DNA of 64,000 bases. Origin: Larimichthys crocea (Eukaryota > Chordata > Actinopteri > Sciaenidae). Where the stretch lies: the NCBI RefSeq assembly GCF_000972845.2, contig NC_040015.1, forward strand, positions 5,443,943-5,507,942, written 5' to 3'. The notes below the pieces were generated by a model that made no database searches, was not told the DNA's origin, and saw only the letters and a list, made by a program, of their open reading frames with translations. Position numbers and translations under genes: made by a program. Of this stretch, positions 1 through 12,639 are shown piece after piece (the first letter of the stretch is position 1; each line of letters begins with the position of its first letter).

Positions 1-169
1 GCAGGACGCTTGAATTTCACTGCTGATTTAATAGAAATGAAACAGGATGGATTTGAGGATATTTCATTAATCTTCCATCTCTTTCATTGCAGAGGAAATT
101 AAGGCAAATAGAGTTCAAAACAGACTTTTTTCCCCTCTTCCCTCTGTACTGGAGCTAAAGCCTGCCAGG

Positions 170-171
<2 letters not shown>

Positions 172-231
<60 letters not shown>
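172..231. repeat. (TC)n microsatellite
   Basis: An uninterrupted TC dinucleotide run of about 60 bp, preceded by a pyrimidine-rich stretch. It is a simple repeat with no other feature attached. Confidence 0.97.
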
Positions 232-233
<2 letters not shown>

Positions 234-1479
234 AAAGTTAAGACCCAATTAGCCGGCCAAATTCCTGGCTGAGCCCTCTGACTGAGTGGATGTGTATTCT
301 GCTGCAGGTGTAAACATAAGCAGAGGGGTTAAACTACCAGGGATTTCACATCCACTCCTTCCCTCTATAATAGTGAAAACAAGGCATATAAATCATTCTG
401 ATATTCAACACGTGCTATGATTTATATAACACGGCTTGACAGATGACAGCAGCAGATAGGTTAAAGGTCATTATGAGGATTTAGATGTGTTGTCAGAAGA
501 TAGGCAGAAGATAATCCTTCACTTAAATGAAGTAGCAATACCACAGAGTGTTAATATTCTGTTCAGAGGTGTTATGCAGAATGCCACCTTATTAGAATTT
601 TCATTCATGCAGCTCTGCTCTGAATGCAGCCGTCTTGCTCTGCTCATCCGGTAACAACTGAAGGTGACCCAGATGAGCTGCTGACCCTCAGACCTCGTCT
701 CCTCTGTATGTTGAAAGCTGAGCAGGCACAGAACACCGTTTATAGAGACCTCAGTGAGTAAATCATACAGAACCGTACATCATGGTCGGATCTTTCAGTG
801 AAAGTCAGTGGAAATGTCTCACTCATGAGCATAAAAGCAAAAATACAAATGTTGTTTTGAGGCCTCAATACACTCTTATGGAATAAAATATCTGCTTGAA
901 ATGTAATGAAGTATAAAATTACATAAAATGGACACACTTAAGTGAAGAATAAGTACCTCATCTGTAATATAGTGCTTGAGCAGATGCTACGTTCCGCTGG
1001 TCATCAGGTTTCTTTTTCTCCGTTTCACAAACACAGTTAACTGCTGCTGTGCTTTGTATAGGTTTCCATATATTTCAGACGTAAATGTTTATTGTCTCCC
1101 AGTTTACATGGAACTTTGCATTTGCTTACGCTGTTTTGCATTAAAGCGTTTGATTGTGAGGGATGAGAAAATCATTTTCCATGAAGTCTGTGGTTTACAG
1201 ACGCTGCACATCTCTGTTGTTTCCTTTGTGTCTTCACAGAACGAAGAAAAAAAAAAGAGGCAGCTTGTGTTTGGAACTTTTTGCTGTTTATTCCAAGTTG
1301 CATTATCTGCATATCTCCCAGATTTTTTCCATAAATGCATATTAAAACAGTATTGCATTAACCATAACATAACCCAGTGAACTGGTTCAAGGCTATCGCT
1401 AGAATGCCCTCATGCTTATTGAATTACCCAACCTGTGATAGAAATCTGCAGCAGTTACGTGCCAATAACAACATGCTGA
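232..1479. other. Intergenic, no gene recognised
   Basis: AT-rich unique-looking sequence. The longest open frame (976-1380, +) opens on a non-ATG start, has no recognisable domain and is overlapped by open frames on the other strand, as expected by chance. Confidence 0.6.
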
Positions 1480-2340
1480 GAGGGATCTAATTTGAGAGGG
1501 AGCAGCTTAAGGCTGAGTAAAGGTTTTAAAGCATTACCAGGCATTGTTTATTGCAACAGATACGCCCGCTGAAGTTAAATGTTCTGTCGATTTCAGGCAT
1601 TAAGTGTTTTAAATTGGGGAGACGCAGTGAGCAAATTCCATCCATCAGACGCAGACGGCACGGCTCGCTAATAGGATCTGCTAAATGCCCATATCCCAAA
1701 AGCAGTAAATAAATATCTGCACAGTGCTGTATCTGCTGTGAGTTTTCCCTTCTTGAAACAACATTTGTCTGTGTGATTAAAATACATTGGAGTGATTATT
1801 TGAATTACCCCAAAACCAACTTGGTAATTGAATTTTACACAGATTCTTGCAGTAAAAGCCTCTCTCTTCCTCTGTGAGAGTGTGCTTGGAAAGGAAGGGG
1901 GGAAATATGGAAGTTGACCTTGTAAACTCCTGGGAGAGAGCTCAGATCCAGAGAGCTGCAGGGCAATGCTCTGACAGTTTTCAGCTGCAGGGGGAATGTT
2001 AATATGTATTTCCAGGATTATTGAATTATGCATATGACAAACGTCTCAAGGAACGCTGAGCGTTAGCTTCAGGTTTATGAGCAGAGCCTGGTCATCTCCA
2101 TGCTCCAGTTACCCCTAATGATGGTAATTATTACATGGCTTAACTGTAATACTGGATTGATTCTCAGGCTCCTGAATAACCTCTCATGCTGGCATGCTGC
2201 ACCAACTCCCCCGCCCCCCTTTTGCTGCCCAACAAAGGCCACGTTGAGGCTGGCGAACAAATGCACCTCGCCTTCGCAAAGGGGTCCCTGGAGCGGGGCT
2301 GGCAACCTGTGTGTGAGTGTTTTTGATGGGGGTTAATATT
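1480..2340. promoter_or_regulatory. Candidate distal noncoding element (speculative)
   Basis: This stretch has no simple repeats or recognisable transposon pieces and has a balanced composition. It contains several homeodomain-type cores (TAATTA-like and GGATT-like), for example around 2115-2165. It lies about 12 kb upstream of goosecoid. Calling it regulatory is inference; only a multi-species alignment could show constraint. Confidence 0.22.
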
Positions 2341-3639
2341 CAAGCCATATAAAGATGGGATTAGGGCCCAGGCTTACACAACGAGGAAGAAAATTGAAAG
2401 TTTGGAGGGAAATATGTGGCTAATTCCATTCTGTCATCAGTGGATATTAAAGATTTTCAGCCGCTCTGTCAAATTATTTGTAAATCACAATGGTGGCACT
2501 GTTAAAATCAGGTTTAATTTCCAGGGGCAAGAAGTGACCAGGGAGTTTAAGTGGGGTATTGTCTCATATCAATCCCTCATAAGACCTCAAGGTTTTTAAA
2601 GGATTTACGTCATTTTGTTGAAACAAATCCATGCACTTCCTCTCGGTTGACTTCCCTTATTATGCGGGGTGATTGCTCTTTTTTCTTCACTCATTATTTG
2701 TGTGTCTTGTCTATTTAGTATGTAAAATATAATAAATAGCTATAGAAACAAAATATCTCTGCAAATTTATCCAAACATGTATGAGAGTATTTCCCCCTGC
2801 AGTAGGTAGACAGGGCTGTTTGGCACCTGTACTGGATTAATGGGGGGACCTCTGCCAGTAGCTCAACAGAGTTAAGCTTTTAGATTGAGTTACACAGAGG
2901 GGTGGGACCCATGGAGGCCAGGTGCTGGCTAGGTAATACCTCCCAGATCTCAACAATCTGGTTCTGTTTCAGGGCTGCACTGTGCTCCCCTTCCCCTGCT
3001 GCCCTGGGTCTTGGTGGTACGCCATCACACTTGGTATTTATCAAGCCTCTCGAGGTAGACGAGGCAGGCTGCGAATCACTGTGGCCCCCGTTAACAAAGT
3101 GTAGAGTAAGGACAGCAGACTCCAGCAGCCTGTTGCACCAGCTTTGTGAAAGTTCAAATGTAACTTAGTTTGTTACGGTATACAGTATACTGAATAAAAA
3201 TGGCTTATAACATACAAGTTAGGACCAGAACAAACCTCCTCCAAAAAAATGGAAGCCAATCTTTCTTTAGCAGAATGTCTGGAAAGATGCAGAAACTAAT
3301 GATATAATTTTTTGAAGCTTAAAACATTGAAACAGATGAGTACGCTGAAATTACATTAACAGCAAATATAACGCTAGTTAATCACCAATTGATGTCACTA
3401 TTGTGCTATATAGCTACCATACACAACATACATTTTTGTTCTAGCTGTGGGAGCAGTCGTTATGGGGAACACATTGGTTATTGATGTATTCACTTGAAAT
3501 GAGATTGCTTGATTGTCCTAACTGTTAAGGTGTTGACAAGGCAATACTTTTACATCAAGATGGAAAGATGTAGCTCTGGAGTAATGTAATTATTAGACAT
3601 GACCATAGCTCTGAGTGTGAGTGACATTAAAAGAAAAAA
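2341..3639. other. Intergenic, no gene recognised
   Basis: Mostly AT-rich noncoding sequence. An open frame at 2902-3168 (+) begins at an ATG but shows no domain and no flanking splice signals that would make it a convincing exon. Confidence 0.55.
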
Positions 3640-4010
3640 AAAAAACACCAATGCAAAAATACAGCAAAGTATTTTACAGTAAAAGACTGTAAAATACACC
3701 ATGAAATATAACTGTGTTTTATAGTGTATGGTAAAACAGTCATATTTATATCATTTATTTATTTATACATTTTAAAGGAATTTAAAGTAGCTTTTGTATT
3801 AGAGACTGTAGATTCTACAGTAAAATACCGTTATTTGTTATCATTTCTTATGTATTTGTACATTAGAATATGGAATACAACACCAGCCTTTCATGTAAAA
3901 TCAACAGTACTTGTACTGTAATATATATGAAGAATATAAAGAAAATTCTGGCAACCACAACTGCTAGTTTTTTACTGTAAAAACAGCAGTTTTTCTTTAC
4001 AGTGTACGAT
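3640..4010. mobile_element. Degenerate non-autonomous DNA transposon (MITE-like)
   Basis: Motifs of the form TTTTACAGTAAAA and their complement TTTTTACTGTAAAAA recur at the two edges (about 3670-3700 and 3970-4005) and once inside (3815). They flank an AT-rich core, giving the look of a small element with degenerate inverted ends. The 'CTGGCAACCACAACTGC' stretch near 3945 resembles a dispersed fish repeat I recognise. Exact ends and target duplication are not clear. Confidence 0.45.
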
Positions 4011-5699
4011 CTAGACCTATTTATAAGGACAGTGCCATTAGATAGCTTCTGTTGTAATTTGTTGCCATATAAATTAAATTAAATTATATTGTACGGAATC
4101 TTGGAATAATTCTGAAATAAATAATTTGACACAATTAGACCAAAAGTCATTGCAGGTTAAAGAGTATTTTGTATGGTATTTGTATTTGGACAAATATTTT
4201 TGAAACCGGTCCAATATTGTGCAAGAGCACTACAGCCAAAAGAAGCGATACCGAGCTGTGACGTAATATTTCGGGGGATTTTCGCACGTCCACTAAAGTG
4301 TTTGTTTTTGCCATTGACTGGCTCAAAATGTTGTTTTAAGTGTCTGACAATATTATGGAAATGATCCTAACCAGAAACAGCTGCTATATCGCCCTATTGA
4401 AAGCCACCAGACCCCAATGACAAAAACAGTCATTTAAACTTGCAGAACTCAGCTCTGGAGTTGATGATCTACTGCTGCCTCCATCAGTTGGTTTCTGGTT
4501 GTGTGACTTTGGTGAGTAAAATTAGAGAAATAGTGTGTAAAGATAGCGGAACGAGTAAATGGCTGATCAAACAGACTACTTTATACAGGAGTGGGGACAG
4601 GAAACAGTAGGGTTTATGGGAAATGTGAGCACAAAATGTGATTTCCAATATTTTGCATTCAGGTATGGCAGATGTCAGCTGTTTTGAGGTTGCAGAAAGA
4701 ACAGATCTTAGATCAGCATTGTGTGATAGAACTGATTACCACCAGCCCTGGATACTGTCCACGTCTGGGCCATATACCAGAGCTACTGGAAGCAGAAACA
4801 CATGGTGAAATGCAGCTGCTTTATGTCATCATGTCACCTCTCTCCTTCTTCATTTGCTCTCGGTATCTCTGATGGCCAATCCTCCTACTGCTTTTTGAAA
4901 AAGATCAGAGCTTAACCTTGAGAATTTTTTTCATGTTTTATTTTCTACATAGTTGTAAATCACTTGCAAAAAGGGAGACCTCTGAAAACAAGAATGGATT
5001 CTAGTTAAATACAGCCAAGGCTCTCTCACACTGTATCGAAAAATCCAACCAACACAGATTAAATATCTCAGGGCCCTGTCACACCTACCTCATTTAGTTT
5101 GGGCTTCTGTTTAATCAAAAGCTATCAGGACTGCAAGAAAACTGAACCATGATTTGGGCTATGTTTGGTATTTTGGATGCTTCAGACTTTCGGACCAGGA
5201 AGATACAAAAAGTTCTGGCAGGTTATCATCAGAACCAGAAAAGGGAAAAGAAGCAGCAAAACAAAAAGAGCTGTGATACCAACATGGCAAGAGCCGGATC
5301 AAATGTACACAATGGAACAAAGACGCAATCCTTTCAGGTGTCAAAAGGCTGTTAGAAACCATAGAACTAAAAAAGGGAACACGTGTAGATGTTTTTAAAG
5401 GTTTTATTAGCCACGCAATGTCTGTTGGACGTCTTTGTTCCAGACTTTTCTCAAAAAACAATCGGATGGATTGCCTTAAAAATGAATAAGGATGACTCTT
5501 AATAGGTTTCCTCTGACACTATGGGCTTGACGTTTGTGGTTCTGACTGAGATGTCTCAACAGCTATTGGATGACATCCTCTTCAGACATAAAAAACCCCC
5601 AGAAATGATCACACATATAAAAACCATGAACTGACATTTTTGAACTGACATTAGCACAAATTCAAAAGACTTCCACAGGTCTGATGATAGTATGACATA
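4011..5699. other. Intergenic, no gene recognised
   Basis: No supported gene. The text near 5075-5125 (beginning GTCACACCTACCT) resembles the edge of a dispersed fish repeat but is too short to delimit. Open frames at 5149-5461 overlap on both strands without recognisable domains. Confidence 0.5.
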
Positions 5700-6136
5700 C
5701 ACTAAAACTTCTTCCCTGGAGTTTCTGTGCTTTATCGTCCAGCAGGTTCTCATGGATCGTGGCTGCTGATGTGGTCCTGTATGACGTCCACTACATATAT
5801 TATTACTGTCATTAATGTATTAATGTTAACATAGCTCCATCACAGTTTATAGTTAGTTAATGTTTATCTCTCTCTCTCTATCTGCCCCTCTCTATCTTTA
5901 ACTCAACCGGTCGTGGTGGATGACTGTCTACCAATGAGCTTGGGTCTGCTCGAGGTTTCTGTCTGTTAAAAGGAAGTTTTTCCTCGCCACCGTCATCAAT
6001 GTTTGCTCATGGTGGAACTGTTGGTCTCTGTAAATAATATTATAAAGAGTACAGCCTAGACCTGCTCTGTATGAAAAGTGTCATGAGATAACTTTTGTTA
6101 TGATATGGCGCTATATAAATAAATTTAATTGAACTG
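5700..6136 (+). mobile_element. Decayed retroelement 3' end (LINE-tail-like repeat, family B)
   Basis: The first part (about 5705-5815) is clearly similar to 32085-32185 in the LINE copy downstream, sharing CAGCAGGTTCTC and CTACATATATTATTA. The second part (5880-6136) instead matches the family-B repeats at 28690, 37960 and 9397, sharing GCTCATGGTGGAACTGTTGG and CTATATAAATAAA. It ends in an AATTGAA-type tail, so the 3' end points right. This is probably the 3' untranslated end of a 5'-truncated non-LTR element. Confidence 0.7.
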
Positions 6137-7629
6137 ATTAAAAGTTCACCTAACAAACATTTGTAACAGGTATTTCCAAAACACCATATGATAAAGATTT
6201 ACGACAGTCAATGACCGTCTATGGAAAGTCTCATTGCTATGGGCGCCCTCCAATGGTATTTCAGGTCCAGCTGATTATAACTTTCAATGACATTAGGCAC
6301 TAGTTCTTACAGAACATTGCAGAATGTGTGCAAGATGTTTACCCTGACACATCCCATGTCGGATCAAATCACGACTGGAGAGACTTATGGTTAAATAAGG
6401 AAAACCATAATGAAGTGAGAATGTACATCGAGCCATCAGAAGTGATGGGAGCTGGATGTAAATACGCACTGAGTGCCTTTTTTTCACACACTGCCATCAG
6501 AATCCTATGTGAATATGTAAAATTAAAGTGCAGCGCAGTCTTGTGTTAAGACAAGGCTGAGTTTTAAATTCTAATGTGTTCAATCCATCCCGGCTGTGTC
6601 TGTGTCGGCTTGTTTTGATAGAATAATTCTAGGTTCCATTATGTTCCTGCCACCGCCTGTAGAGCTGATTTGAATTTCTTATAATTCCAAAGTGTGTTAA
6701 GTAGCACCTCTGTGAAAGGAGGGGGGAGTCAGAGAGCATGTTTCAGACCTTCTAATGTGTAAATGTGTTTCTGATTCCTGACATGACACACGGTCAGACA
6801 GCAGTGTGTGGATATGTGTGTGTGTGTTTCCTCGATCCTGCCACGACTGGCTGCCTGTAATCAGTAATTACCAGGATTGGCTGATGGATTCTGGTTATAA
6901 TGAATGATTGATGACCCCTGAAAGAAAGAGGCTGGGCCGTTTCTGTCCTCTGACAGCATGACGTTTGCACTGAATTGAAACCATTTAAGTCGAAAATGAC
7001 TGGACACAGGCAATGGCTCAATAGCAGGTACCACACTGCCATTTTGCAAAATGGACATTTGCATTCGCCCCCTCTTTGAATAGTCTGTATATTCATGTGA
7101 CTTCTGAAATCTGAACTCTTGCTGCTGCCAACAGCTCAGGGCTGAAAATCAACCCAAAATGGTAGACAGACTTTAATGCTTCTAAAGTGCATTTCATTGA
7201 CAAAACCACAGGAAATAAGAACACACTGATGGTTTGTACTGTTTTCATCAATGTAACCCACTCTCAGAAAGTTCTGCAAAGACAATTTCAACTTTGAAAT
7301 CTGTATTATGTAGAAATATTTACAGCATGTGAACACTGTTTTTGTAGCTTGGTTTGGTTTATAATCGGTGATAATTTTACTCAGCAGTTTAATAACTCAG
7401 AAAGACTTTCCTCCTAGCAAGAACAAAAGCATGAGTGCATGCAAATCACACAAAACAACATGCGACATAGAGCCCTCTGACAGCGATCGTATGGATGATG
7501 TTGTTCCAGACGGATCCACAGGGGAAGGAGGTCAGGGTTGATGGATGGCTCAACAAGACATCTGAATTTAAAACCTGTTGGTTTTTTGTTTCCTGCTGAC
7601 AGTCAGCATGGGTTTCTTCAAACTATGAC
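6137..7629. other. Intergenic, no gene recognised
   Basis: Unique-looking sequence with one very short TG run (about 6814-6829). Two overlapping minus-strand frames at 6794-7096 have no recognisable domain and look incidental. Confidence 0.55.
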
Positions 7630-7775
7630 CACCATCAACTGTAACCATGACAACAAAGACTCAAAGTAAATATTTGAAGCCAAACCACGATCTCTTCCTA
7701 AACCTAACCAAGTTGTTTTTGTGCCTCAACCTAACCAACCCTCACATGTTGTCACATCATAAAGCTGATTTATTT
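7630..7775. repeat. Fragment of a dispersed fish repeat
   Basis: The text CCTAAACCTAACCAAGT followed by CAACCTAACCAACC resembles a common dispersed repeat of teleost genomes. Only a fragment is present and neither end can be fixed. The assignment rests on memory of the family's text, not on a search. Confidence 0.4.
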
Positions 7776-8860
7776 TTATAACGGTTTTGTGAATTACAGA
7801 CAAGTGATGTCCTGCTGATAGTGGTGTCACATCAGCAAATGCTTGCATGTGCAGTTCTGGAGGACGTGGACACATGAGGTTTGTGCAGGGGAAACCTTGC
7901 TGGCAATCCTCATCACAAGCTGGTCATTATTCCTGCCTAGCTGGAGTTGAAAGCACATATCCAGAGCCATATAGCCCCAACACTGTCCAGCGTGCATTTT
8001 TATTCATACTGAAGGTCGCTCACTTCAGTTTTAATGGAGGGAAATAGCGTGTCATAGTTTTTGTGCACAGAACACACATTTCACCAAACGGTGTGAGTGG
8101 TATACGTTTTTATTTGAAGACAATTATAAATGTCCATAAAGTGGCTGCAGCGTACGTGTTACTTTCAGTGTCGTCTTTGATGCGTCCACTAGGAGTCGCC
8201 AAAGTCAGACATTTTAAAATCCTGGACAGCGGATCTTTAAATATGTCTGTCTTTGTTCTCATGATTGTTAATTCCTCATTTATTATCACTGAGTTCAATA
8301 CTTTTTTTTTTTTTTGTGTTGTGGATGTTTACTGTCTTAGCCTTATTTTGTGATTCAGACTGATGACATGACTTGACTGATTGGTCTCGTTCAGCTTTAA
8401 AGGAAGAAAAGGAGAAGCGTGAATTTTACTGTGTGTTAACAATCTGTGTCTCATAGAAGAAGCATGAGTTGTCAGGACAGATCGTTCATCACTGCCACTT
8501 GTTTTCCAGTAGGCAGAGGCCTTCATGTGCAAGGATTATTACATTTACAACTTACTTGTGTGAAGTACATGACTGCTGAACAAAAACTACATTTTGTGAT
8601 TCGTCTCCTTTGATGTGTGAGGCAGATATTAAATTTGTGGTCGAGCCACAGGCACTTTGTGGTTTTGTTTGAGAACCAGACAGTTCTACAGTTCTCAAAC
8701 AAAGAGGGGTGTTGGGCAGGCGGGGGTGGTGGTGGAGGTGGGGGGGGGACTCCTTGAACTGTGGCAAATGATTCTGAGCAACACATGGGTTTCATCGTGG
8801 ACATTGAACGCAGCCTGGTTCTGCAAAAGGAACCAGCCTCTGACAGATCTGACAAGTACA
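7776..8860. other. Intergenic, no gene recognised
   Basis: No supported gene. A poly-T run lies near 8301-8314, and a G-rich GGTGGTGGAGGTGGGGGG tract lies near 8727-8747. A long minus-strand frame (8523-9194) is open mainly because it crosses the TG/CA repeats downstream. Confidence 0.5.
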
Positions 8861-9056
8861 ATAAATCTGGATGTGTGTGTGTATGTGTGTGCGTGTGTGT
8901 GTGTGTGTGTGTGTAATAACTGACATTTAAGGTTAAGGTTAGAACTAAGCTTAGGGTTAAGGTTAGGGAATGCATTATGTCAACAAGGGTCCTCATTAAT
9001 ATAGAAAGATAAACCAGTGTGAGTGTGAAGCGTGTGTGTGTGTGTGTGTGTGAGAG
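8861..9056. repeat. (TG)n microsatellites with GGTTAAGGTTAGGG spacer
   Basis: Two TG runs (about 8871-8914 and 9031-9052) flank a spacer with GGTTAAGGTTAG-type repeats and GGGAATGCATTATGTCAA. The spacer plus TG tract resembles a dispersed fish unit that carries its own microsatellite. Confidence 0.75.
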
Positions 9057-9197
9057 AGAAATGATAGATAGGATTGCGACAGGCCTGTTAATTGAGTTTT
9101 CTGTGTCTCCTTTCAAATACACAGGATGTAAGTACACACAGGTCTGTCTGGCACTGCACCCGCCTGTATGTGTAACTGTGTATGTGTCTATCACTCA

Positions 9198-9264
9198 CAT
9201 TAACACACACACACACGGATACACACACCTACACACACTTACACACCCACTAACACACACATTC
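9198..9264. repeat. Interrupted (CA)n microsatellite
   Basis: Imperfect ACAC tracts interrupted by GGATAC, CTACAC and ACTAAC variants. This is a degenerate simple repeat. Confidence 0.85.
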
Positions 9265-9396
9265 ACAAACTTTAGCAGCTTTATGCTGTCTAGCTTTTAA
9301 CAGCACTCATTGTAACTAACATCATTTTAATGCTACTCTTTTAATGACCATATCATTTATTTCTATTTGATAATAATTGGTATCAGTTTCATGGTG

Positions 9397-9522
9397 TTTT
9401 CTGCAGAAAGTCTTCCCTTGCTCGCTCATGGTGTGAACAGTTGGCTGTAAATAATAGAAAGGTACGGTCTATATGAATAACGTCGGTTATCATTTGGTGC
9501 TCTATAAATCAAATTGATTTGC
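9397..9522 (+). mobile_element. Short family-B LINE-tail fragment
   Basis: GCTCATGGTGTGAACAGTTGG, the TGTAAATAATA-type middle and the closing GCTCTATAAATCAAATTG match the ends of the copies at 5880-6136 and 37960-38155, with more substitutions. It is a short decayed copy in the same orientation. Confidence 0.55.
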
Positions 9523-9743
9523 ATGAATGTTCCTGGATTAGTGACAGTAGAAATAAATATTAATAATGAAAACACTAGTAATAGTGAAATGAAAGTAATA
9601 ATGAATAATATCATATGTAGTTAATCTTGTCATTACAACATATGAATTCATTATAAATCAAACGCTGCTATTGCCAAACCGGGGACAGCGCACTGAAGTT
9701 GAAGACTGCAGTGTGCATCTACATCTCATCCCTTCTTTTACCA

Positions 9744-9745
<2 letters not shown>

Positions 9746-9819
<74 letters not shown>
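9746..9819. repeat. (CA)n microsatellite
   Basis: A pure CA run of about 74 bp with no interruption. Any open frame across it is an artefact. Confidence 0.97.
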
Positions 9820-9821
<2 letters not shown>

Positions 9822-10748
9822 GCACAGAGGGCTGCCTGCTGCCTGTTTGTTTAGCTGTGAAACTGGACTGTGTCAGGTGAGAGGAAATGTGTCAGTCAGT
9901 CAGTCAGTCAGCATTTTCACTTTTGTCATCACGTGCATGCTCAAAGAGTGAACTTCACAAACAGTTTGACCTCTCTTAATGTTTGCTCATTAACATGAGG
10001 AGATCTCAGGGTTAGGAACATTTTTCACATTCTCTAAAGTCTTACGAAATAAAAGACCCTTCTAAAGCATAAGTTCGTTCAAAACGAATGTCTTCAGAAT
10101 ATGTAGAATACGGATCACATTGAAGTGTTTAATAATACTTTGGTTTGGTGGTTTGGTCAGAAGTGACAGCTTAAGCCTGACTTTTGAAGTTTGCTTTCCC
10201 CGCCGTGAACTGAGCATTCATGGACTGTTTGTTTCTCACAGTGAGGAGACTTTGGAAACACATGCAACAGTTTAAACGGATAAAAAGGTTCATTCACAAA
10301 TGTATTTATGTTTGTCATACAGAAGCTGAAACCTGAAAGAAGCTTGTGAATTATAACAGACGACATTGTGTGTTTTCACTGCTGCTTCCTCAACTCACAC
10401 AGAAAGTGCAGGCTCTGTTTCAACACGGGGCTGGATCGACCTGTTCAGGGGGCCCAGGGCAAAATGACCAATGCAGACCTCAGAAGATTCAGCACACGTG
10501 AAAAGAACTAGTCTGTGTGCAGAGTCCGAACGTGTTTCTGTCATTCATGTAGAATAGCTGTGTTTCCAGTGTCACTGTGGGGCAAAAAATCATTTCTCCA
10601 TAGATGTCTATGAATCTTTCTATTATGAATTTTTGATCCACAGATGTTACAGCCATGTAAAGCCATGGTTTCCACCCACACACTGATTTTTGAATCATTA
10701 CAAAAGAGAGTGACAACACTCAGAAATAAATCAAAAATACACATATAA

Positions 10749-10789
<41 letters not shown>

Positions 10790-10790
10790 C
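10749..10790. repeat. (TCTA)n microsatellite
   Basis: About ten perfect TCTA tetranucleotide units. Confidence 0.96.
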
Positions 10791-12427
10791 TTTTCTGATG
10801 TAGTGATTATGTAAATTATGCAGATGCTCCTGCAGTCAGATGGAAAGGACATCAGTGTGAAAGCCTGGACAGCCCTCACCATGTATTTATCCCCTCTTGG
10901 ATGGATGCATTACCAAGTCTCCCTGTTTTATTTGCCGTATTTAACCAGGTTTTACAGATCAGGGCTCTCATATATAAAGATGCATCTGCTATTGTGGCTT
11001 TGTGAGTCTTCAGCCTCCATCTGCAGCCTGATTGACGCTTCTATTCACCTATAAGTGCTGCCTTCGCTGCACTTTTCCTCAGCTTTTATTTTCAAATGGA
11101 CGTTTGGTTTTGTAGCAATCCCTTTTAACTTGCTCCTTTCACTGCCACTTGGAAGTAGAAATATAGAAATAAATGTGAAAATAATAACAGCATATGGCCC
11201 TGTTTTTTTCTTCTCTTCCACTCTTCACTGGGCTGGAATCACAGTGTGACTGTATTACAGAAAAGGCTTTTCAGAAAAGGAACATGTTTCCATATCAAAA
11301 GGCACCAACAAACAGAGCTTCTATCAGATTCATGCATGCAGGAAAAACTGCTCCTTGTGTGCTTTTTATGCACAAAATAAAAGGTGCCGCCTTCAGAACT
11401 GATCCACTGTAAATTATTTGAGCTGGAATGTAGATAGGGAATCAAATTGAAATCTAATTTTAAACCTAAAAATCCTGTTTTGATTTGCGTGTTACTGGAG
11501 GTGTGTATAGAATAAGCGTAAGTTCAGACTCACAGTGAGCACTCTGCCCTCACCTTAGAGGTGAGAGAAGAATATCAAAGTGAGACCATGAATTACAGCA
11601 AGCATAAATCCTCTGCTGAACGTCATTGCCTTCAATAACAATAATAAAATAATAGGTTTTTGCATCATAATACTGCAAATTTATGAATATTTAAATGTTT
11701 ACATTTAGGAATATCAGTGGACCTGTTTCTGATGACTCAAATGAGGAGCTTCATGCAATGTTGATTTTTTTTTTTTTTTAATTGGGAAAAAATGTGGAAC
11801 AGGCTCAGATAAATGAAACAATGTAAAACACATTCAAAGCAAGAAAACAAACAAAACAACTGGAACATGAGTGTCTAAAAGAGTACAGATGTTTTAAATA
11901 CACACTTATTTTTTAGATTCATTTCTAAATTCATATTTCCCGTTGTTGGCAGCAAGTAGGACAAAAGCGTCAGGTAATAAAGAGCAAATGGTATAAAGTT
12001 AATGAAACATGACGCACATCTTTCCTGCTGATAGTGAAGACTGACAACAAGATCTACCAGTCTCACAGATTTTTATAGCTAGAATCACACATTTCTTCAT
12101 ATTTGCTATTTATGACAGTGGAAACAGCGTGTTACCGAGCAGAGAATGGTGGCATAGAAGAGAAATATCCACAGGAATAGATATGCACAGACAGCTGTGT
12201 CTGCGTGACCACCAGAAGAAACAGCTGGCCGGGTTTCCACGCGGAGTGAATAAATATGGAATTATTACATTAAACACAGGGATCCTGTGTATTCAGCTCT
12301 ACTAACGCGCACGTGCAGAGATCTGATTTTTAAATTCATCTGACACATTGTTATGCTCCATCTATAATTTATGCAACACGAATAAAACGAGTTGAGACGA
12401 GTTGAAGTTAAAAACATGAATAAAATA

Positions 12428-12484
12428 ATTATATATATATAGAAGATAAAGATATATATATAGATATATATAATATATATTGAA
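12428..12484. repeat. AT-rich low-complexity tract
   Basis: A series of TATATATA blocks separated by AGAAGATAAAG and AGA, giving a locally palindromic AT-rich tract about 1.4 kb upstream of the goosecoid TATA box. Confidence 0.8.
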
Positions 12485-12639
12485 CATGAACATTTGAATC
12501 TTTCTTTCCTCCAGAGTTTGTTGTCAGCAATCTTTAATTTTCTGACACAATCAAATATTTACATCTACCTTTAAATCTGCCGCTGAACAGTTGTTCTAAT
12601 ATTGATATCAGTCATATTTCCGTGCTGATTGAAATCGGT

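Larger units (their letters stand above)
9820..12639. other. Intergenic upstream of goosecoid, no gene recognised
   Basis: AT-rich sequence with scattered simple repeats, including a CAGT run at 9894-9912, a TCTA run at 10751-10790, poly-T near 11765 and an AT-rich tract near 12430-12485. Open frames are short and without domains. Confidence 0.55.

Noticed and set aside
8935..8970. Interstitial telomere repeat (GGTTAGGG-like)
   Set aside because: Only a few imperfect GGTTAAGGTTAG units occur, in a spacer typical of a dispersed fish repeat, not TTAGGG tandem arrays.
8523..9194. 223-codon minus-strand ORF
   Set aside because: It is kept open by TG/CA repeats coding for His-Thr runs; no domain.
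9671..9880. His-Thr repeat ORF
   Set aside because: It is a translation of a (CA)n microsatellite.
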